Shown here one piece after another: positions 33,901-46,253 of a DNA stretch of 64,000 nucleotides. The DNA is from Malus domestica (Eukaryota > Streptophyta > Magnoliopsida > Rosales > Rosaceae), in contig NC_091661.1 of assembly GCF_042453785.1 (NCBI RefSeq), positions 29,317,501 through 29,381,500 on the forward strand. The letters run 5' to 3'. Numbering within the stretch: the first letter of the stretch is position 1; each line of letters starts with the position of its first letter. The position numbers and the translations under genes are program-made. The notes under the pieces were generated by a model. The model was not told where the DNA came from, ran no database searches, and was given only the letters and a program-made list of their open reading frames with translations.

Positions 33901-34518
33901 AAACCCTTACAGTTTGATCCTTACTCCCAGTATACAGCTTATCAGACCCAGAAGGCAGTGCAATCCCACTAACAACCTGTTCCCAAAAACCCCCATCAGT
34001 TCCCAAAAGCACACAAAGTAACCCAATTGAAACAATGAGAACCCAGCCCATGTAATCCAAACGAATACCTTCTGATGCCCCTCAAGCTGCGTCAACAAGC
34101 TGAAGCTATCCCCCATACTCCAAGAATGCAAGAACTTACACTTGTCCCCATAGCTGCAATTCCCCTGAACCCAAAAATTACAGACTTTCTCCATCTTCCT
34201 AACAAACACCCTATTCGCTCCTCCTGTACGGCCCCACGTCGAAGAAGCCCCGCCATTGAAGTTATTTGGACCCCGATTCCGGGACGATGGACCATCGGTG
34301 TTGGCCGTGAAGGCGTGATGGCGCTTAGTCGAGGCCGTCCCATTGAAACCTTGCTGCGACGGCGGCGCCGGGAGCTCTCTGTGGAGAAAAGGGCAAGGGT
34401 GGCGATTGCACTTGCCCGCCCTCCAATGGTAGCATACCTTCTGGTTCTTTGACGGGTCGGATTGCTGCCCACCCAGTCTGTTGAAGACCCGTTTGCTTCC
34501 CCCTCCGTCTACATCCAT
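30950..34518 (-). CDS. CCCH zinc-finger and WD40-repeat protein (ZFWD family)
   Basis: Nine exons on the minus strand: 34518-34069, 33976-33881, 33151-33062, 32971-32870, 32560-32414, 32292-32173, 32069-32010, 31298-31201 and 31091-30950. They join in frame to 434 residues plus TGA. Two CCCH fingers are visible: C29-x7-C37-x4-C42-x3-H46 and a second C-x7-C-x5-C-x3-H at about 112-131. A WD40 domain follows from about residue 140 to the end, with strands such as DKLYTGSKDQTVRVWD, NRLYSGSMDNSIRVW and DQFLLSCSLDRQLKVW. This order and length match the plant ZFWD proteins, which are inferred RNA-binding scaffolds with no catalytic role assigned. The ATG follows a leader with a 60-bp tandem duplication. 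The seventh intron (31299-32009) holds a MITE. Confidence 0.93.
31601..31916. mobile_element. PIF/Harbinger-like MITE in a ZFWD intron
   Basis: Perfect 18-bp terminal inverted repeats CCCTATGTTTGGATGAGG, flanked by CTA at 31598-31600 and 31917-31919. A 3-bp T/CTA-type duplication is typical of Tourist/Harbinger MITEs. It lies inside the intron between the seventh and eighth exons, away from both splice sites. Confidence 0.85.
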
Positions 34519-34526
34519 TAGCTACG

Positions 34527-34645
34527 GATTCGAATCTCTCTATAGCTATATACTTTGAACTGGAACTCAAAAGCTTCGATTCGAATCTCTCTGTAGCTAT
34601 ATACTTTGAACTGGAACTCAAAAGCTTCGATTTTCCCTCTTTTTT
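34527..34645. repeat. 60-bp tandem duplication in the ZFWD leader
   Basis: GATTCGAATCTCTCTATAGC...CAAAAGCTTC is repeated twice immediately upstream of the minus-strand ATG, probably in the 5' UTR. Confidence 0.85.
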
Positions 34646-34960
34646 CTTGATTTTTTTCTGGGTTTTTTTCAAAATTGATTGGATGGATTGGCTGATTGGA
34701 ATCCGATCATGGAGTTGGAGAGATTCGGAAGCTCGAAATTTCTTGCTCTCTCTCTCTCTATAAGTCTGTTCAGTCTCGCTCGCGCAGTAGGGGGAGGGAG
34801 GCGATGGACAAAACTGGAATTGCGTCGTGTCTACGAGGAAATTGAATTACTGAAATGCCCTGATTCTGATGGGAAGGCAACGCACGAGTGTCCTATGTCG
34901 TCTCATATTTTTTACATAATATTTTATAATATTTATATAAAAATTAACATTAAATTGTAA

Positions 34961-37067
34961 GATGGTAAGTAGTCTCACTTTGAGACAGTCTTTTTAGCAT
35001 TTCTCAAGGCTTAATTGGATTAATTGTCTCGTGATGATATGGTAGTCGGAAGATAGCTCATATGATAAAATTAGAATTTAAACGCATGTGATGAAGTTTG
35101 TTAAGATTTAGACCAAAAATTGAAAATTTCGTCAACTTTTTATTAATTGTTAGCACATGACTCCATGAGGCTCATATGTGAGGTTAAAAGATAAAGTTAA
35201 TCTCACGTGCTAACAATTAATGGAGAGTTATGTTTTAATCTTATATACGTAGCTCATATACTAATAATTAATGGAGGGTTGACATAATTCAATTTTTAGC
35301 CTAAATCCTACCAGACTTTACCACAAGAGTTATTTTCTTATTACCGTATCACCACAAAGACCAATAATCCAATTACGCATTTCTCTAATAGAAATTATCT
35401 TATTGGTTGTCCAAAAAAAACTATTGAAGGTCCCATCATGATTACGGATTTGGTTTAACCTACATATTAGATCAATTATAATTAAGTATTGAACTTATTA
35501 TCAATGAGAGTCCAATTTGAGACATCTCATTCATAAGTGAAATGAAATATCATATGTCATAGTGCTCTCTGAACATATCAGACTAGTTGGACGAATAGAG
35601 CGTCCAATCTTTGTTTTCTGAGTAATGTTAGGTAGACCAACTTTTTAGATTGAATTTGTAAACTATATGATGTGTCATCAATAAGAAATAAGCATATTAA
35701 TCAACACTTAAGTAATAATCTAATCATAAATTTAAATATTTGTCAAACTATTAAAAAAAAACACTTAAACCTCTATAATTTGAAGATGATTTACGTAGTT
35801 TATGAACACTTAACTTTATACTAAGGTTTCATAAAAGTGATCAACACGAAAGTATTCTATATGTTTCCACCACAATTGTTAAAGCCCAAGGCTCAACACT
35901 TGTTCTTAGTACAGTAAATATTTGAGTAAATTAATAATTTTTAGGTTAGACTCTACTGTATTTACAAGATTAATTTACGACTTTCAATTGCACATAAATA
36001 ACGGGAAACATTTAATAATTCAAGGTAGCGACGTGTATTGAAATAATGTTTTATTCTACAAGTTTTTATCGTAATTATAGTTTAAGTAGTTAACAAGGCT
36101 TATCCCAATACTCAAGCTCGTGTATAAATCTCATCTCTCCCCCTCCTCTTCCCTAGAAGAATTAATAATCGACCTTCCTCAATTTACCCTTTCTAGTAGA
36201 CAAATAAAAGGAACGGAAAGCCGAGTGGATGAGGAAGTTTTCGACTTCATCGCGCCGCCGCTGCAAACTGATGTCTGCGACCGGCAGATATCGAGCCAAT
36301 TGCATGCAATATTTCAGATCATGAACATTTTAGTTGACTGCATGCATACACGTCTCAACTAACAGGGCACAAGTTTAGGAAGTATCGTAGTTTCTTGTCA
36401 TTTGGGATTTTCCAGATTAAGAAAGAATACTGAACAACTTTCTTCTGCATGCGGCAGGCCGGGAGCTGAGAGGATATGGAAAATACTACGTACATCATCG
36501 ATCATCTGTCAATTCTATAGATTTTAACAAGTTGTCGTTTTTTCAGTTTCTAGAAGATAAATAATAACAATATATATTTCTTTGATGGCCAATGACCGAT
36601 GTACATTGAGATCAAGATGGTCCTAGCACCATTTGAAATTCATAAAATATACATTCTCATAATCTTTCGAATGTTTGGTACAGGTCTTTTATGTTTCTCT
36701 CGAGTGTTTGATGTAATGTCTACTAGACATATTTCGACAACACTTGGCAAGTTGCGTCGAGCGTACTTGACAAATTCTCTTGATATCACTCACCAGATTG
36801 CGTCGATATATATTAATATCTATTTAGATGTGCACAATATAGTTGTGCACTTCATATGTTCAATTCCTGAACCCACCATGTTGCGCACATCAAATGTTCG
36901 AATCCTGAATCCATTATTGTTCACATCATCTGTTGTCATCTCTAACTTTTTTTTATATTTTAATCTCATCCATTATAACCGAAATCTCTAAGATTCTAAG
37001 AAGAACAAGAAAACTAGAAGAAGAAGAAAGTCTCATAGTTGATGGCGACCCTAAAAAGAAATGAATT
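34961..37067. other. Gene-free intergenic region
   Basis: AT-rich. 35128-35220 contains inverted AATTGTTAGCACATGA / CACGTGCTAACAATTAAT segments, and a relative of the 12971-13140 MITE starts near 35621. An 80-codon open frame at 36120-36362 (+) has a protein-like composition (EEVFDFIAPPLQTDV), but no partner exon or recognised domain was found, so it is not called as a gene. Confidence 0.4.
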
Positions 37068-37215
37068 TTAACGAAAAGCTTCCAATACTATTTACTTTAA
37101 CGAAAAACCATATTTTTATACTAAAAAATCAATCTTAGTATTATTCACTTTACTTTTTATTTTGTCCTTATCTTTAAAACTCAAAGTTTTCAAACATTTT
37201 TCATTAATTTTCTTT
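37068..37215. repeat. Dispersed repeat, also in valyl-tRNA synthetase intron 13
   Basis: TTTACTTTAACGAAAAACCA, ACTAAAAAATCAATC and TTTTGTCCTTATC followed by AAAACTCAAAGTTTTCAA match about 61520-61655 in order. Family not identified. Confidence 0.8.
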
Positions 37216-37387
37216 AAAAATAATATTACCTTGGATTTTTCTAATAAGCTATCAGCATATTTAAGCAGGCATTCGGGTAAATCCAAACTTTGCAGCATAT
37301 CGAAGAGCATTCTTGTTTCTAGTTCTAAGAAAATCTTTGTTATTATTTACAACTGTTTAATTATCCTTCACATGTAATTAACAATAC

Positions 37388-37757
37388 ACTTTTTAGCCAA
37401 AATAGTAATTGAGGTTGGCTTAACTCTTCATTTTGGTATCTAAGATTTAAAATCAATAGAAATAATCATTGAGTTTGCCAACCATCAATCGTTTTAGTCA
37501 TTACATGAAAATTTTTCATTAAATAAGGATAAATTGACAAAAATACTATCAATTTTTTTTGTCAAATCATTTTGGCATGCTGTTTATTAAATAGAGGGTA
37601 TTTTTATCATTTTGATCCTTATTTAATAGAATTTTCACAGAATAACCAAATTAAATGATTGAGAACAAACTTAGGTACCATTTTTATTGATTTTGAATTT
37701 CAGTGACCAAAGTGAGGAGTTAAGAAAATCTTAAGAATAATTTTTGGCTAAAAAGCC
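37388..37757. mobile_element. Fold-back element, same family as 19717-20137
   Basis: Ends CTTTTTAGCCAAAAT and TTTTTGGCTAAAAAGCC are inverted. AAAATCAATAGAAATAATCA has an inverted counterpart near 37680-37700. Confidence 0.75.
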
Positions 37758-38699
37758 ACATATTTATGAAAACAACTTTTTATTTTTATTTTTTATCAAA
37801 CGATAAACTTGTTAAATTAGGGGCCGATGAAGTTTAAACCCACATTGTAGTGTAAGGACAATACTCATCTCTACCACTTAAGAGAACCTTTGAATTTATG
37901 CTAACGACAATACTATGAAATGAGATCAAGATCAATAACAACATCGTTAGACCGTTGATCAAAATGTGGTGTTTAAGAATCTACGTAAAGAGAGAAAAAG
38001 GGTCTGTTGAAATTCTAAGAATGATTTCTCTGATTGGAGTTCAGTCAAATATAGATTCATCATAATTAAACTCTAAAATTGGAGACGGAGTTGACTTATA
38101 ACATCATTACAAGGCTGGCTAGCATAAAACTATACCTCCAACTCAACACATCCCTAGTTAAGGAATCAAGATCCTTTCCGTATCTCCAAGTCCGAAACAA
38201 ACGGAATGAAAAATCAGGGCCCTTCAAGGTCGAAGAGAGAGATCCGAATCCTTAGTTTGTGTGAGGTGAGTTAGTAAGATAGACAAACGAGGGTTGTAGT
38301 ATTTTGAATGAGTGATTCAGATCTTTGAACTTACCAGCTCCGAACACAGAGATTCAAATACGATCTCAATTCCTCATTAAGCACTTGGACTAATCCCAAT
38401 ATAATTTATAATACTCATTTGTTGTTCAAGAAAATTTATATGAAAGTCCTTATTACAGAGTGATTTGTTAAATAAACTCTCTACGGTGACTATTAACTTC
38501 CTCATCTGTTCATGTTGGATTCAAAATTGTCAAAAGTTTCCTGAAAAGGAAAGTTAGTTACTTTCCTATCTGGCTGAATAAATGGAAAAGGAAAGTAGCT
38601 AAGAATAGGCGAGTACGTCGGATTACAACCAACCGAGCGAGTAGAGAAAGATAGACCCCGTATTTGAAAAAATATATGAATAAAATAAAAAGAAAAAGC

Positions 38700-39746
38700 C
38701 GAAGTCCAATTCCAAGGAGAGAGAGGGTAGGAGCAGGGAGGAGCCAAACATCGCAAACAAGAAGAGTTTAAAGCAGCCTCGGAGGAATCCAAAGCCAAAA
38801 TCCAAGGAGAGAGAGGGAGAGAGAGCGAGCCACAGGACAGAAGAGAGTTCTGTCTTGTGGAGCTCCACCACTGCTCCAACGGCCTCTTTTCCATTCTCTG
38901 CGCTTTATCTCTCTTCAAGCAGGTACCTTTCCCTCTCTCACAATCTCTCTCTCTCTCTCTCTAAATGTATATGTTTGAGTGTGTGTGGATTTGGGGTTCT
39001 GGGTTTCGTATGTAAGTGCTTTTTTCTGGAAGTCCTTGGAAAACTGGATCGGGGTTGTTTTGTTTTCAACTGGAATTTGATGGGTTGCGTTTGAATTTTG
39101 TTGTTTTTAGTAAAGTTGGGAACTTTTTAGGTTGATGGAATTTGGGTGTTTTTGGGGTTTTGTTTTCAGATGATTAGAGCTTGTTGTTGGAGATTCTAGA
39201 TTGATCTATACGTAAAAATGCTCAAACTTTTCATTTTCCTTTGTTTCTAGTTTTGGGTGGTTTGTGAAAAGTGGGAGATTTGTGTCTGAATTGAGCTTGA
39301 ATTCTGTTTTGTGCTTGACTCTGGAGGTCAAAAAGTCCGAAAAGAAGCAACCTGTTAATAGAAAGCAAGGAGATTTTCTCTTTTTTTTTTTTGCTGTAAA
39401 TGGAATTTGCTCCCTTGAGACTGAATTTTGGTAATTGGTACAGCTTCATTTCTATCCGGATCCACGTGATCCGGTCATGTCGAAAAGGAATTCCCTGCTG
39501 AAAGCTTGGAACTTTTGTTGTTGTTAAGGTTCAAGTGTTCTAGAAGCCTTATTGAGAACTTTGTTTACTATCCCAGGAAGCTTCTCTTCTGATTTGACTG
39601 AGAATTCAAGATATTGACTTCAAACTTCAGGTTTCTCATCTGTTGGGAAAGGATTTTGAAATATTCTGCACGAAAGCCTGAAAATTGAGATTTGTGGGCC
39701 GAAATTGTGATTAGTGTTCTGGGTGGTTGAGGAGCGGGATATTGGT
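38700..39746 (+). promoter_or_regulatory. PEPKR2 promoter and 5' leader region
   Basis: CT-rich stretches (about 38890-38960) and a good donor CAG|GTACCT at 38923 suggest a transcription start near 38850 and an intron in the leader. The acceptor was not fixed. No upstream open frame joins the kinase. Confidence 0.4.
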
Positions 39747-41645
39747 ATGGCTGTTGCCAAGAGCAACAGCAGCAATGAAGCATCAACAGGGCTGTGCAAT
39801 TGCTACAAAGTTGCTAGCTTGACTTCCTCCATCTTAGATGCAGATGAGACCTCAAATCTAAAGGATCGGTACATTCTAGGAGAGCAATTAGGTTGGGGGC
39901 AGTTTGGTGTTATTAGGGTGTGCACCGATAAGTTGACGGGAGAGGTCTTGGCATGTAAGTCAATTGCTAAAGATCGATTAGTGACCTCAGACGATGTGCG
40001 AGGCGTTAAACTTGAGATTGAAATTATGACCAGGTTATCTGGGCACCCAAATGTTGTAGATCTTAAGGCGGTGTATGAAGAGGAAGAGTATGTTCATTTG
40101 GTGATGGAGCTTTGTGCAGGAGGGGAGCTTTTCCATCAGTTGGAGAAGCACGGACGGTTCTCTGAGTCTGATGCCAGGGTTCTCTTTAGGCATCTGATTC
40201 GGGTAGTTCTATATTGTCACGAAAATGGGGTTGTTCACAGAGATTTGAAGCCAGAGAACATCCTATTGGCCACAAAAGCCTCCTCGTCTCCAATCAAGTT
40301 GGCCGATTTTGGTCTTGCAACCTACATCAAGCCTGGTAATTCCATATTTCCTTTATATTGGCTGGCTAATTTTTTTCCGCTAAAACTTTGAGTTCAGACT
40401 TTTGACAGTGTTTTTTGTCGAAGCAGGGCAGAGTTTGCATGGTTTAGTTGGGAGTCCGTTTTATATAGCTCCTGAGGTACTTGCAGGTAGCTATAACCAG
40501 GCTGCAGATGTCTGGAGTGCGGGCGTTGTTCTCTATATTCTTCTTAGTGGAATGCCGCCATTTTGGGGGAAGACGAAGTCACGGATATTTGATGCTGTTA
40601 GGACAGCTGACCTGAGATTCCCATCTGATCCCTGGGATCGAATTACTGGATCAGCTAAGGATTTGATTAGAGCAATGCTCTGTAAAGATCCTTCACAAAG
40701 GCTCACTGCTCAGCAAGTTTTAGGTAGGTCAAATGCACGCATGAAAACACACACACTCACCAAGAGTTTATTGAAATGCTGTAACAGTTAATAGTCCATG
40801 AATGATGCGTTATGAAATCTGTGTTTGTGAGTGGTGAATGAAAGAAGTTTCGTAGTGTGCTTGACTAATATGTGTTCGTTGTGAACTTTCCCCTGTAGAT
40901 CATCCTTGGATGAGGGTTAATGAACCATATCCTAAACTACCGAGTCAATGTGAAAATGGAGGCCGTGGAGAATGTGATGTAGCCGGCAGCTCATTCTGTA
41001 TGTCCAGGAGTCAAGACATCAGCTTTGGCTCTGGATCACCTAGTGTATGTGATGCCCAATCACCTACATTTACTTGTAGGTCATCTTTTTCTGCTTTCAT
41101 GGCGGAACCATTTACTCCCCAATTAGCATCTGGCGGGTTTTCATTCTGCGGTGATGGTGATTCTAATGGTTTGGAATTCTCCTCCCCTATTCCCTCCATG
41201 CCAAGCTTTTCATTCTTCAGCCCTAGTTCTTTGGTCGAGGAAGGTAGTTGTGCAATAGAGTTCTCAGCCAGCATATCCAGAGTAGACACAATTCATGGAG
41301 GTATTTTGAGTTACATTTTGCTTCTCCCTGCATCAGTAGCATAGAAATCTCGTCTCAATCATTTTAATGTATTGTAATGCAGAGACAATCTCAAGGAAGC
41401 TGCTATTATTGCCAGATTCTGTTTCATTCGGACTTGAAACAAGACAATTGGTTAACAAACCAGCCGAAGCTTTAAGGACAGGTGGACCAACTGGATCTAG
41501 GACATCAGCCATTCACAGCAAGAGGAACCGTACTATTGGACTTGGTGAGCACGAGCAACTAGATTTCATGGTGACCGAATCAATCATTCGTTGGTCATCA
41601 TGCACACATTATCCTACATCTCTGAGATCTTCTCTTGTCTGTTAA
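39747..41645 (+). CDS. PEPKR2: PEPKR2-type serine/threonine protein kinase
   Basis: Exons 39747-40335, 40427-40723, 40899-41300 and 41383-41645 encode 516 residues. The kinase domain spans about 41-290: glycine loop G49-W-G51-Q-F-G54, catalytic Lys at K71 (ACKS), HRDLKPEN at about 154-161, DFGLA at 177-181, APE at 201-203, and the terminal HPW. It belongs to the CDPK/CRK/PPCK superfamily. The C-terminal 225 residues are Ser/Phe-rich with no EF-hands, so calcium is not sensed directly. This layout matches Arabidopsis PEPKR2, a PEP-carboxylase-kinase-related protein whose substrate is not established. The start at 39747 is the first ATG; upstream in-frame sequence has no ATG. Confidence 0.93.
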
Positions 41646-42562
41646 CCGTGTGGACCTGAAGCAGTAAAAGATAAGGCGGAGGGCCCTGATGCTCATATGA
41701 AGTCTAAAGTCTTTCAGCTCGTGCATTGTAGCAAGCACATATGTTACCGTTTGGCTTATTCCTAATGCTTGGTGCCACTTTTCTCATTAGTTTCAACTTC
41801 AAGTAGCTGGTCGTATGATGGGAGATGTCTTCATGATAAGGGAGAGTGAATTTCCGCTTTTACGGGTAGGTAGGAAGGGCGATAGATGGAGGTGGAGTGT
41901 TCTGATGAAGTTTTGCTACGATGTCCCGAAACTGACAGGCTTCTGTAAGCTAATGTAATATATAGTTCATGTCTGTTTCCATGTCTGTGTTTCCACTCGG
42001 CTGATTCGTGATGTTTAGTGCCATTTTTCATGTTGGTAGCTTAAGAAGAGTGGTATGTGATGCATGCCTAATGAGCTTCTGCCCTTTCGTACAAAGTAAT
42101 TGTTCACAGAAGTGCTTTCCAAGTCTTGTGATTTATCTTTCTGCCCTTTTTTTATTATTCACCTTGTCAGTTTCACGGTGATACAATATCGAGCGGGCCG
42201 GACACGAGATCTCTAGTGCATAAGTAAATGCTATTTTCAAGTGATCGAGTCAAACTACAAGCCTTCCGTTGATAGACATTTTTGTTACAGATACAACTGA
42301 AATTTAAAGATATTTGAATCTTGTGTTTTTTTATTTTTTGTTAATTTTTCTTTTATCTAAATGAAAACTACTTATTAATAGAACCTTATTTGTGAACCAA
42401 AAGAGGGTGAAAGACTATTCAAAACAAAATTTTGCTATTTTTTGTTTAAACCTCACATACAGACGATTTTAACATCTCTATTTTTTTTTTAAATATACAC
42501 TAAATATACATTTTAACATCTCTATATTTTTTTACTTCTCTGCTTAAATGTTGTACTAAATA
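41646..42562. other. PEPKR2 3' region and spacer
   Basis: Probable 3' UTR to about 42130. 42340-42540 is AT-rich and is repeated at 43990-44130 (AGGTGAAAGACTATT-like and TTTTGCTATTTTTTGTTTAAAC segments). No gene. Confidence 0.5.
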
Positions 42563-43056
42563 TCAAGGTTCTAAAAATCGCTAAGCTAGTTGGACGGTAG
42601 GCATGGGCCTAGTATCTAGGTGGCCTAAACGGATTTATATAAATTTATTATATATCTTGTAAATAGTGTCTATTTACACCTAAAAAAAAACTATACTTGT
42701 ATGGATAATAAAATAATGATAAACTTGTAGTAAATCCATCATTTCCATAAGTATTGGATGAACTTGTAGTAAATCCATCATTTGCAAATTAGGTACACCA
42801 TTTTCATAAGTATATCATCATGCAACAAAAAAAAAAGCACACAATTAATAAAAAAATAGCCTAGGTCCCACCATTTTCATAAGTATATCATCATGCAACC
42901 AAAAAAAAAAGCACACAATTAATAAAAAAATAGCCTAGGTCCCACCTAGCTCTCCGCCTAGGAGCCGCCTAGCTTCTAGCCGATTTTTCCAAACGCCTTG
43001 CCCAAAATCGGGGCGGGGTTCCACTACCCAGAGCCTAGGCTGATTTTTAGACCAGT
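42563..43056. mobile_element. hAT-like MITE, imperfect 8-bp target duplication
   Basis: Flanked by ACTAAATA (42555-42562) and GCTAAATA (43057-43064). Inverted ends are AAGGTTCTAAAAATCGC and GCTGATTTTTAGACCAGT. The interior carries CCTAGG-rich ends and an 83-bp tandem duplication containing AATAGCCTAGGTCCCACC. The paralogous segment near 43400 (TTTTACGAAATATACATTTG) looks like the empty site. Confidence 0.7.
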
Positions 43057-43542
43057 GCTAAATATATATTTGTTGCTCAAAAAATAATAAATCTGCTTCC
43101 AAATACATTATAAAGATTTCCTTAATGCTCACAAAAAATATTTTGAGAAAATAAAAAATTTGCATTATCTACAAAAAAAAAAAGAAAAAAAAGATGGACT
43201 AACACTCACAGTTTTCAGTCGGTTTTGCAATTTCGAACATAAATCTCTGTTCAATCTATTTATTTTCACTTTCGCCTCATTGTGAAGTTTTGAAAACTAA
43301 GATGAGACTTTCTGTTGAAATTCTTGAATGTGGAACCCAATTTGACAATGATATGGGCCTTACTACTATGTTTTTCACTTATTTTTTTAGTTTTTTACTC
43401 AAATATTTTACGAAATATACATTTGTTGGTCAATAAGCTGTAAAATTGCTTTCGAATTCCTTAAAAAGTTTTAACTTAATGCTTAGGAAAATATTTTGGG
43501 AAAATAAAAATTCGCATTTTTGTAAAAAAAAAAAAACGTGGG

Positions 43543-43945
43543 TGTTAGGCGGGCTCAACGCACATAAAACGAGGCGAACTCATCTCACATTGAACGAAGT
43601 GAACCATGACATGTAAAACAAGGCAGGCTCCGCTCACAGAAAACAGTGCAGGCTTATGGCACAGAAAACGAGGTGAGTTCCATGCACAAAAAACAAGGCG
43701 ATATAAGTCGCACAAATCGAGGCTAGCCTTGTGCATAGAAAACGAGGTTGTCTTCGTGCACGCCAAAATGACACTGGCTTTGTGGAGACAAAAAGAGGCG
43801 GTCTTCTGACACACAAAACAATGCAGACAACTCACATGCAGAACGAGGCGAACGTAGGCACACTAGACGAGGCAGGCTTTGCGCACATAGAACAAGGCAA
43901 ACTCCCAGATGCTCAGAAAGAAAACGTGTCGGGCTCCTTGCACGG
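43543..43945. repeat. Degenerate minisatellite, about 29-bp period
   Basis: About 14 units built around a core like CACAnAAAACGAGGCnGGCT, each mutated differently. GC content is higher than the flanks. Both strands are largely free of stops, because of the repeat composition rather than coding constraint. Confidence 0.75.
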
Positions 43946-44330
43946 AAAAATATATTTTGAGGATATTTTAACCTTTTTGCTTTGTTAATTTTTCTTTTAT
44001 CTAAATATAAGGTGAAAGACTATTACCAAAATTAAGTTTTGCTATTTTTTGTTTAAACCTCACCTAATGGTGATTTTAACATCTATAATTTAAAAAAAAA
44101 ATATACACTAAATGTATATTTTAACATCTCAATGCAAGGGTTCCATGCCTCTATAAGTTGGTCGAACAGTTCACCTAATCCGATTGGCGGACACACAAAA
44201 AATTAACTGATAAACACACCATTATCAATTGATCTGACTCACATTTGCTAATTATTTGCAAATTGGTGGCAGCAATTGGTTATGGAGGGGACCACTGACA
44301 CACTTCTCTGCTTTAGACTTTTCTGGATAA

Positions 44331-44539
44331 GGATTGTCTGCCCTCCTAGTTGTGGTGCCCTTCTATGCCCTTCTATTTTGTGCGGCCATGGTTAAGCCAC
44401 GTTAATATTTTATATTTTTATTGTTTTTTGTCTTATTATCTTATTAAAAAATTAATATAAAATATTGACATGGTTTAACCGTGACCGCACAAAATAGGAG
44501 GGCATGGAAGGGCACCACAATTAGAAGGGCAGACAATCC
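44331..44539. mobile_element. MITE with long inverted repeats (209 bp)
   Basis: Ends GGATTGTCTGCCCT and AGGGCAGACAATCC are exact complements, and complementarity extends nearly to the centre (TTTTGTGCGGCCATGGTTAA / TTAACCGTGACCGCACAAAA). Target duplication not resolved. Confidence 0.85.
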
Positions 44540-44729
44540 TCGTCCTGTCTATGTACACGTCTCAATTGCACAGCCAGTCATCACATAGAATTTAAATCTT
44601 CCAACATAAAAAGATAAGGTTTTTAGAATCAAAACCAGCCTCAAATTTTGCAGTGGGAAATTAAAAAAAGAAAAAAGAAAAGTTTTCAGTTAATCTTCAC
44701 AAAACACAGAAGAAGGGTACCCGCCAAAA

Positions 44730-45544
44730 ATGGGGTGCTTCAGGATAAACACCTCCAACCTTCCAGCTCTATGGAAATTCCCAACTCAAAACCAGAATCC
44801 CAGAACCAAAACCATCATCTCCTTCTCTTCCCCTTCTTACTCTCAAACCGAAGATCGAAAATCGAAACTTTATACCGTAAACTTCAAGACTTTGAGTGCC
44901 TGCAAGCTTGGCATAGCCAGGTATCCTGACTTTGAATACAATGCTGAAGGTGGAGCGGGAACCGGGTCTGCCACAGAGGTCACGGAAAGCAACTCGAATG
45001 GCGATGTCTTGGTGTCGTTTGACATCGGAAGGCTCTATATCCCGCCATTGGAGAGTGCAACAACAAAGTTCTTGGGGTTGCCATTGCCGCCCTTTTTGAA
45101 GATTGACATTGTCCCTGAGTTCTTCAGTGGGAGCATCAATCCAGAATCCGGCCAGGTAAAATGCTTCGACAAAAGTAATTCTTAGTGTCGCATTAACTTA
45201 CTAACTGGTTAGCAGTAGAGCGATGTTAACTGGTTTGTTTCATAGCCACTGTTTGGTACTTTATTTTGCAGGTTGATCTCGAATTCAAGGCGGAGTTTTG
45301 GTTTTCGGTTGGGAGTATATACAAGGCACCTCCGCTGCTGGTGAAGACGGTATTGACATCCGAGGAATCGAAAGGAACGATGAGAAGTGGAAGAGGGGAG
45401 AGGTTGGATAAACAAGGAAAGTGCAGACTTGTTGGGGTGGCAACCGTTGATCCCATCGATGACTTTCTGATCAACTCCTTCCTTGGCCTTCCCACGGAAT
45501 GCCTGGCCGACTTGAACGCTATTATTTCCTTCTCTAGCTCTTAG
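44730..45544 (+). CDS. Predicted plastid protein of unknown function
   Basis: Exons 44730-45155 and 45272-45544 (GT-AG intron) give 232 residues plus TAG. The first roughly 60 residues are rich in Ser, Thr, Lys, Asn and Gln and nearly free of acidic residues, which fits a chloroplast transit peptide (ISFSSPSYSQTEDRK region). The mature part has an amphipathic beta-rich look, with conserved-looking blocks GDVLVSFDIGRLYIPP, LPLPPFLKIDIVPEFFSG, VDLEFKAEFWFSVGS and GKCRLVGVATVDPIDDFLINSFLG. No transmembrane helix or catalytic motif is recognised, and no function is offered. The ATG context (AAAAATGG) and downstream transit peptide support the start. Confidence 0.8.
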
Positions 45545-46234
45545 TGGTTTCACGAGAGACGATCATCGCCCCTGCAATGTAGTACTCTTTCGCGTAATCA
45601 AAGTCAATGTCGAACGAAAGCAAAAATATGTAGAGCCAGATTTATGTTCATATGCAGCTGAATTCGATTGTTTAACAATTTACGTTCATTTTCTCCATAT
45701 GCTATATAGTAGTGTAGAACTCACCCGTCTGCTCCGTCATTGCTCGCTTGTTTTCAACGATCGGAGATGTCTTGGGTTCGAGTTCAGCTATCCTTCCATC
45801 GGAGCACAAAGCAATTTGATGCGCATTTTGATACGTACTGTGCTTAATCGGTGAGCAACCACCAACGTTGAACTGCATCCAATGCACTGGTGGCCTGCAG
45901 CAAAGAACTCCAATAAATGAAAACCTGCTAAACTGGGATTGTGCTTGATTAGCAAATTCTAATGCCACAAAAAGGAAAGGCTTTGACATCTCCAGATTCA
46001 TTCGCAACGATGATCAGGATTGGAATTGAATTTGTTCAACTATTTTAGTTTTTCATAATCTTAAGGGGTTTGTTGTTATATCAAATTTTCAAAATCATTC
46101 ATTTGTCATCTCGCCTTAAGTTTTCCATTCAAAATATTTCAAAGTTATTTCGGAACTTTTAACTCCCACACCTCTTCAAGATTATTTCGGATATTTCACT
46201 TTTTTTATTTAAAAACGGGATGGACTGTATTGAA
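45545..46234. other. Spacer left of composite B
   Basis: Probable 3' UTR of the plastid-protein gene, then a minus-strand open frame of 101 codons (46007-45702; segments HWMQFNVGGCSPIKHSTYQN and ALCSDGRIAELEPK). That frame is not recognised and may be a relic exon. No further gene is called. Confidence 0.35.
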
Positions 46235-46253
46235 TTCTTAAAACTTGCAACCA

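Noticed and set aside
34075-34472. Frames opposite to and overlapping ZFWD exon 1
   Set aside because: Arg/Pro-rich shadows of the CCCH exon; the minus-strand gene explains the region with nine phase-consistent exons.
36120-36362. 80-codon frame in the 35-37 kb spacer
   Set aside because: Protein-like in part, but no matching exons, domain or promoter could be found. Kept only as a note in the spacer entry.
39714-39746. Extension of PEPKR2 upstream of the ATG at 39747
   Set aside because: The upstream in-frame codons contain no ATG. The leader has an apparent 5' UTR character.
43543-43945. CRISPR-like or coding interpretation of the 29-bp repeats
   Set aside because: Units are degenerate without constant repeats and unique spacers, and this is a plant nuclear locus. 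The open frames follow from composition.
45702-46007. 101-codon minus-strand frame next to composite B
   Set aside because: Unrecognised, no splice partners seen, and it may be chance. Not called as a gene.
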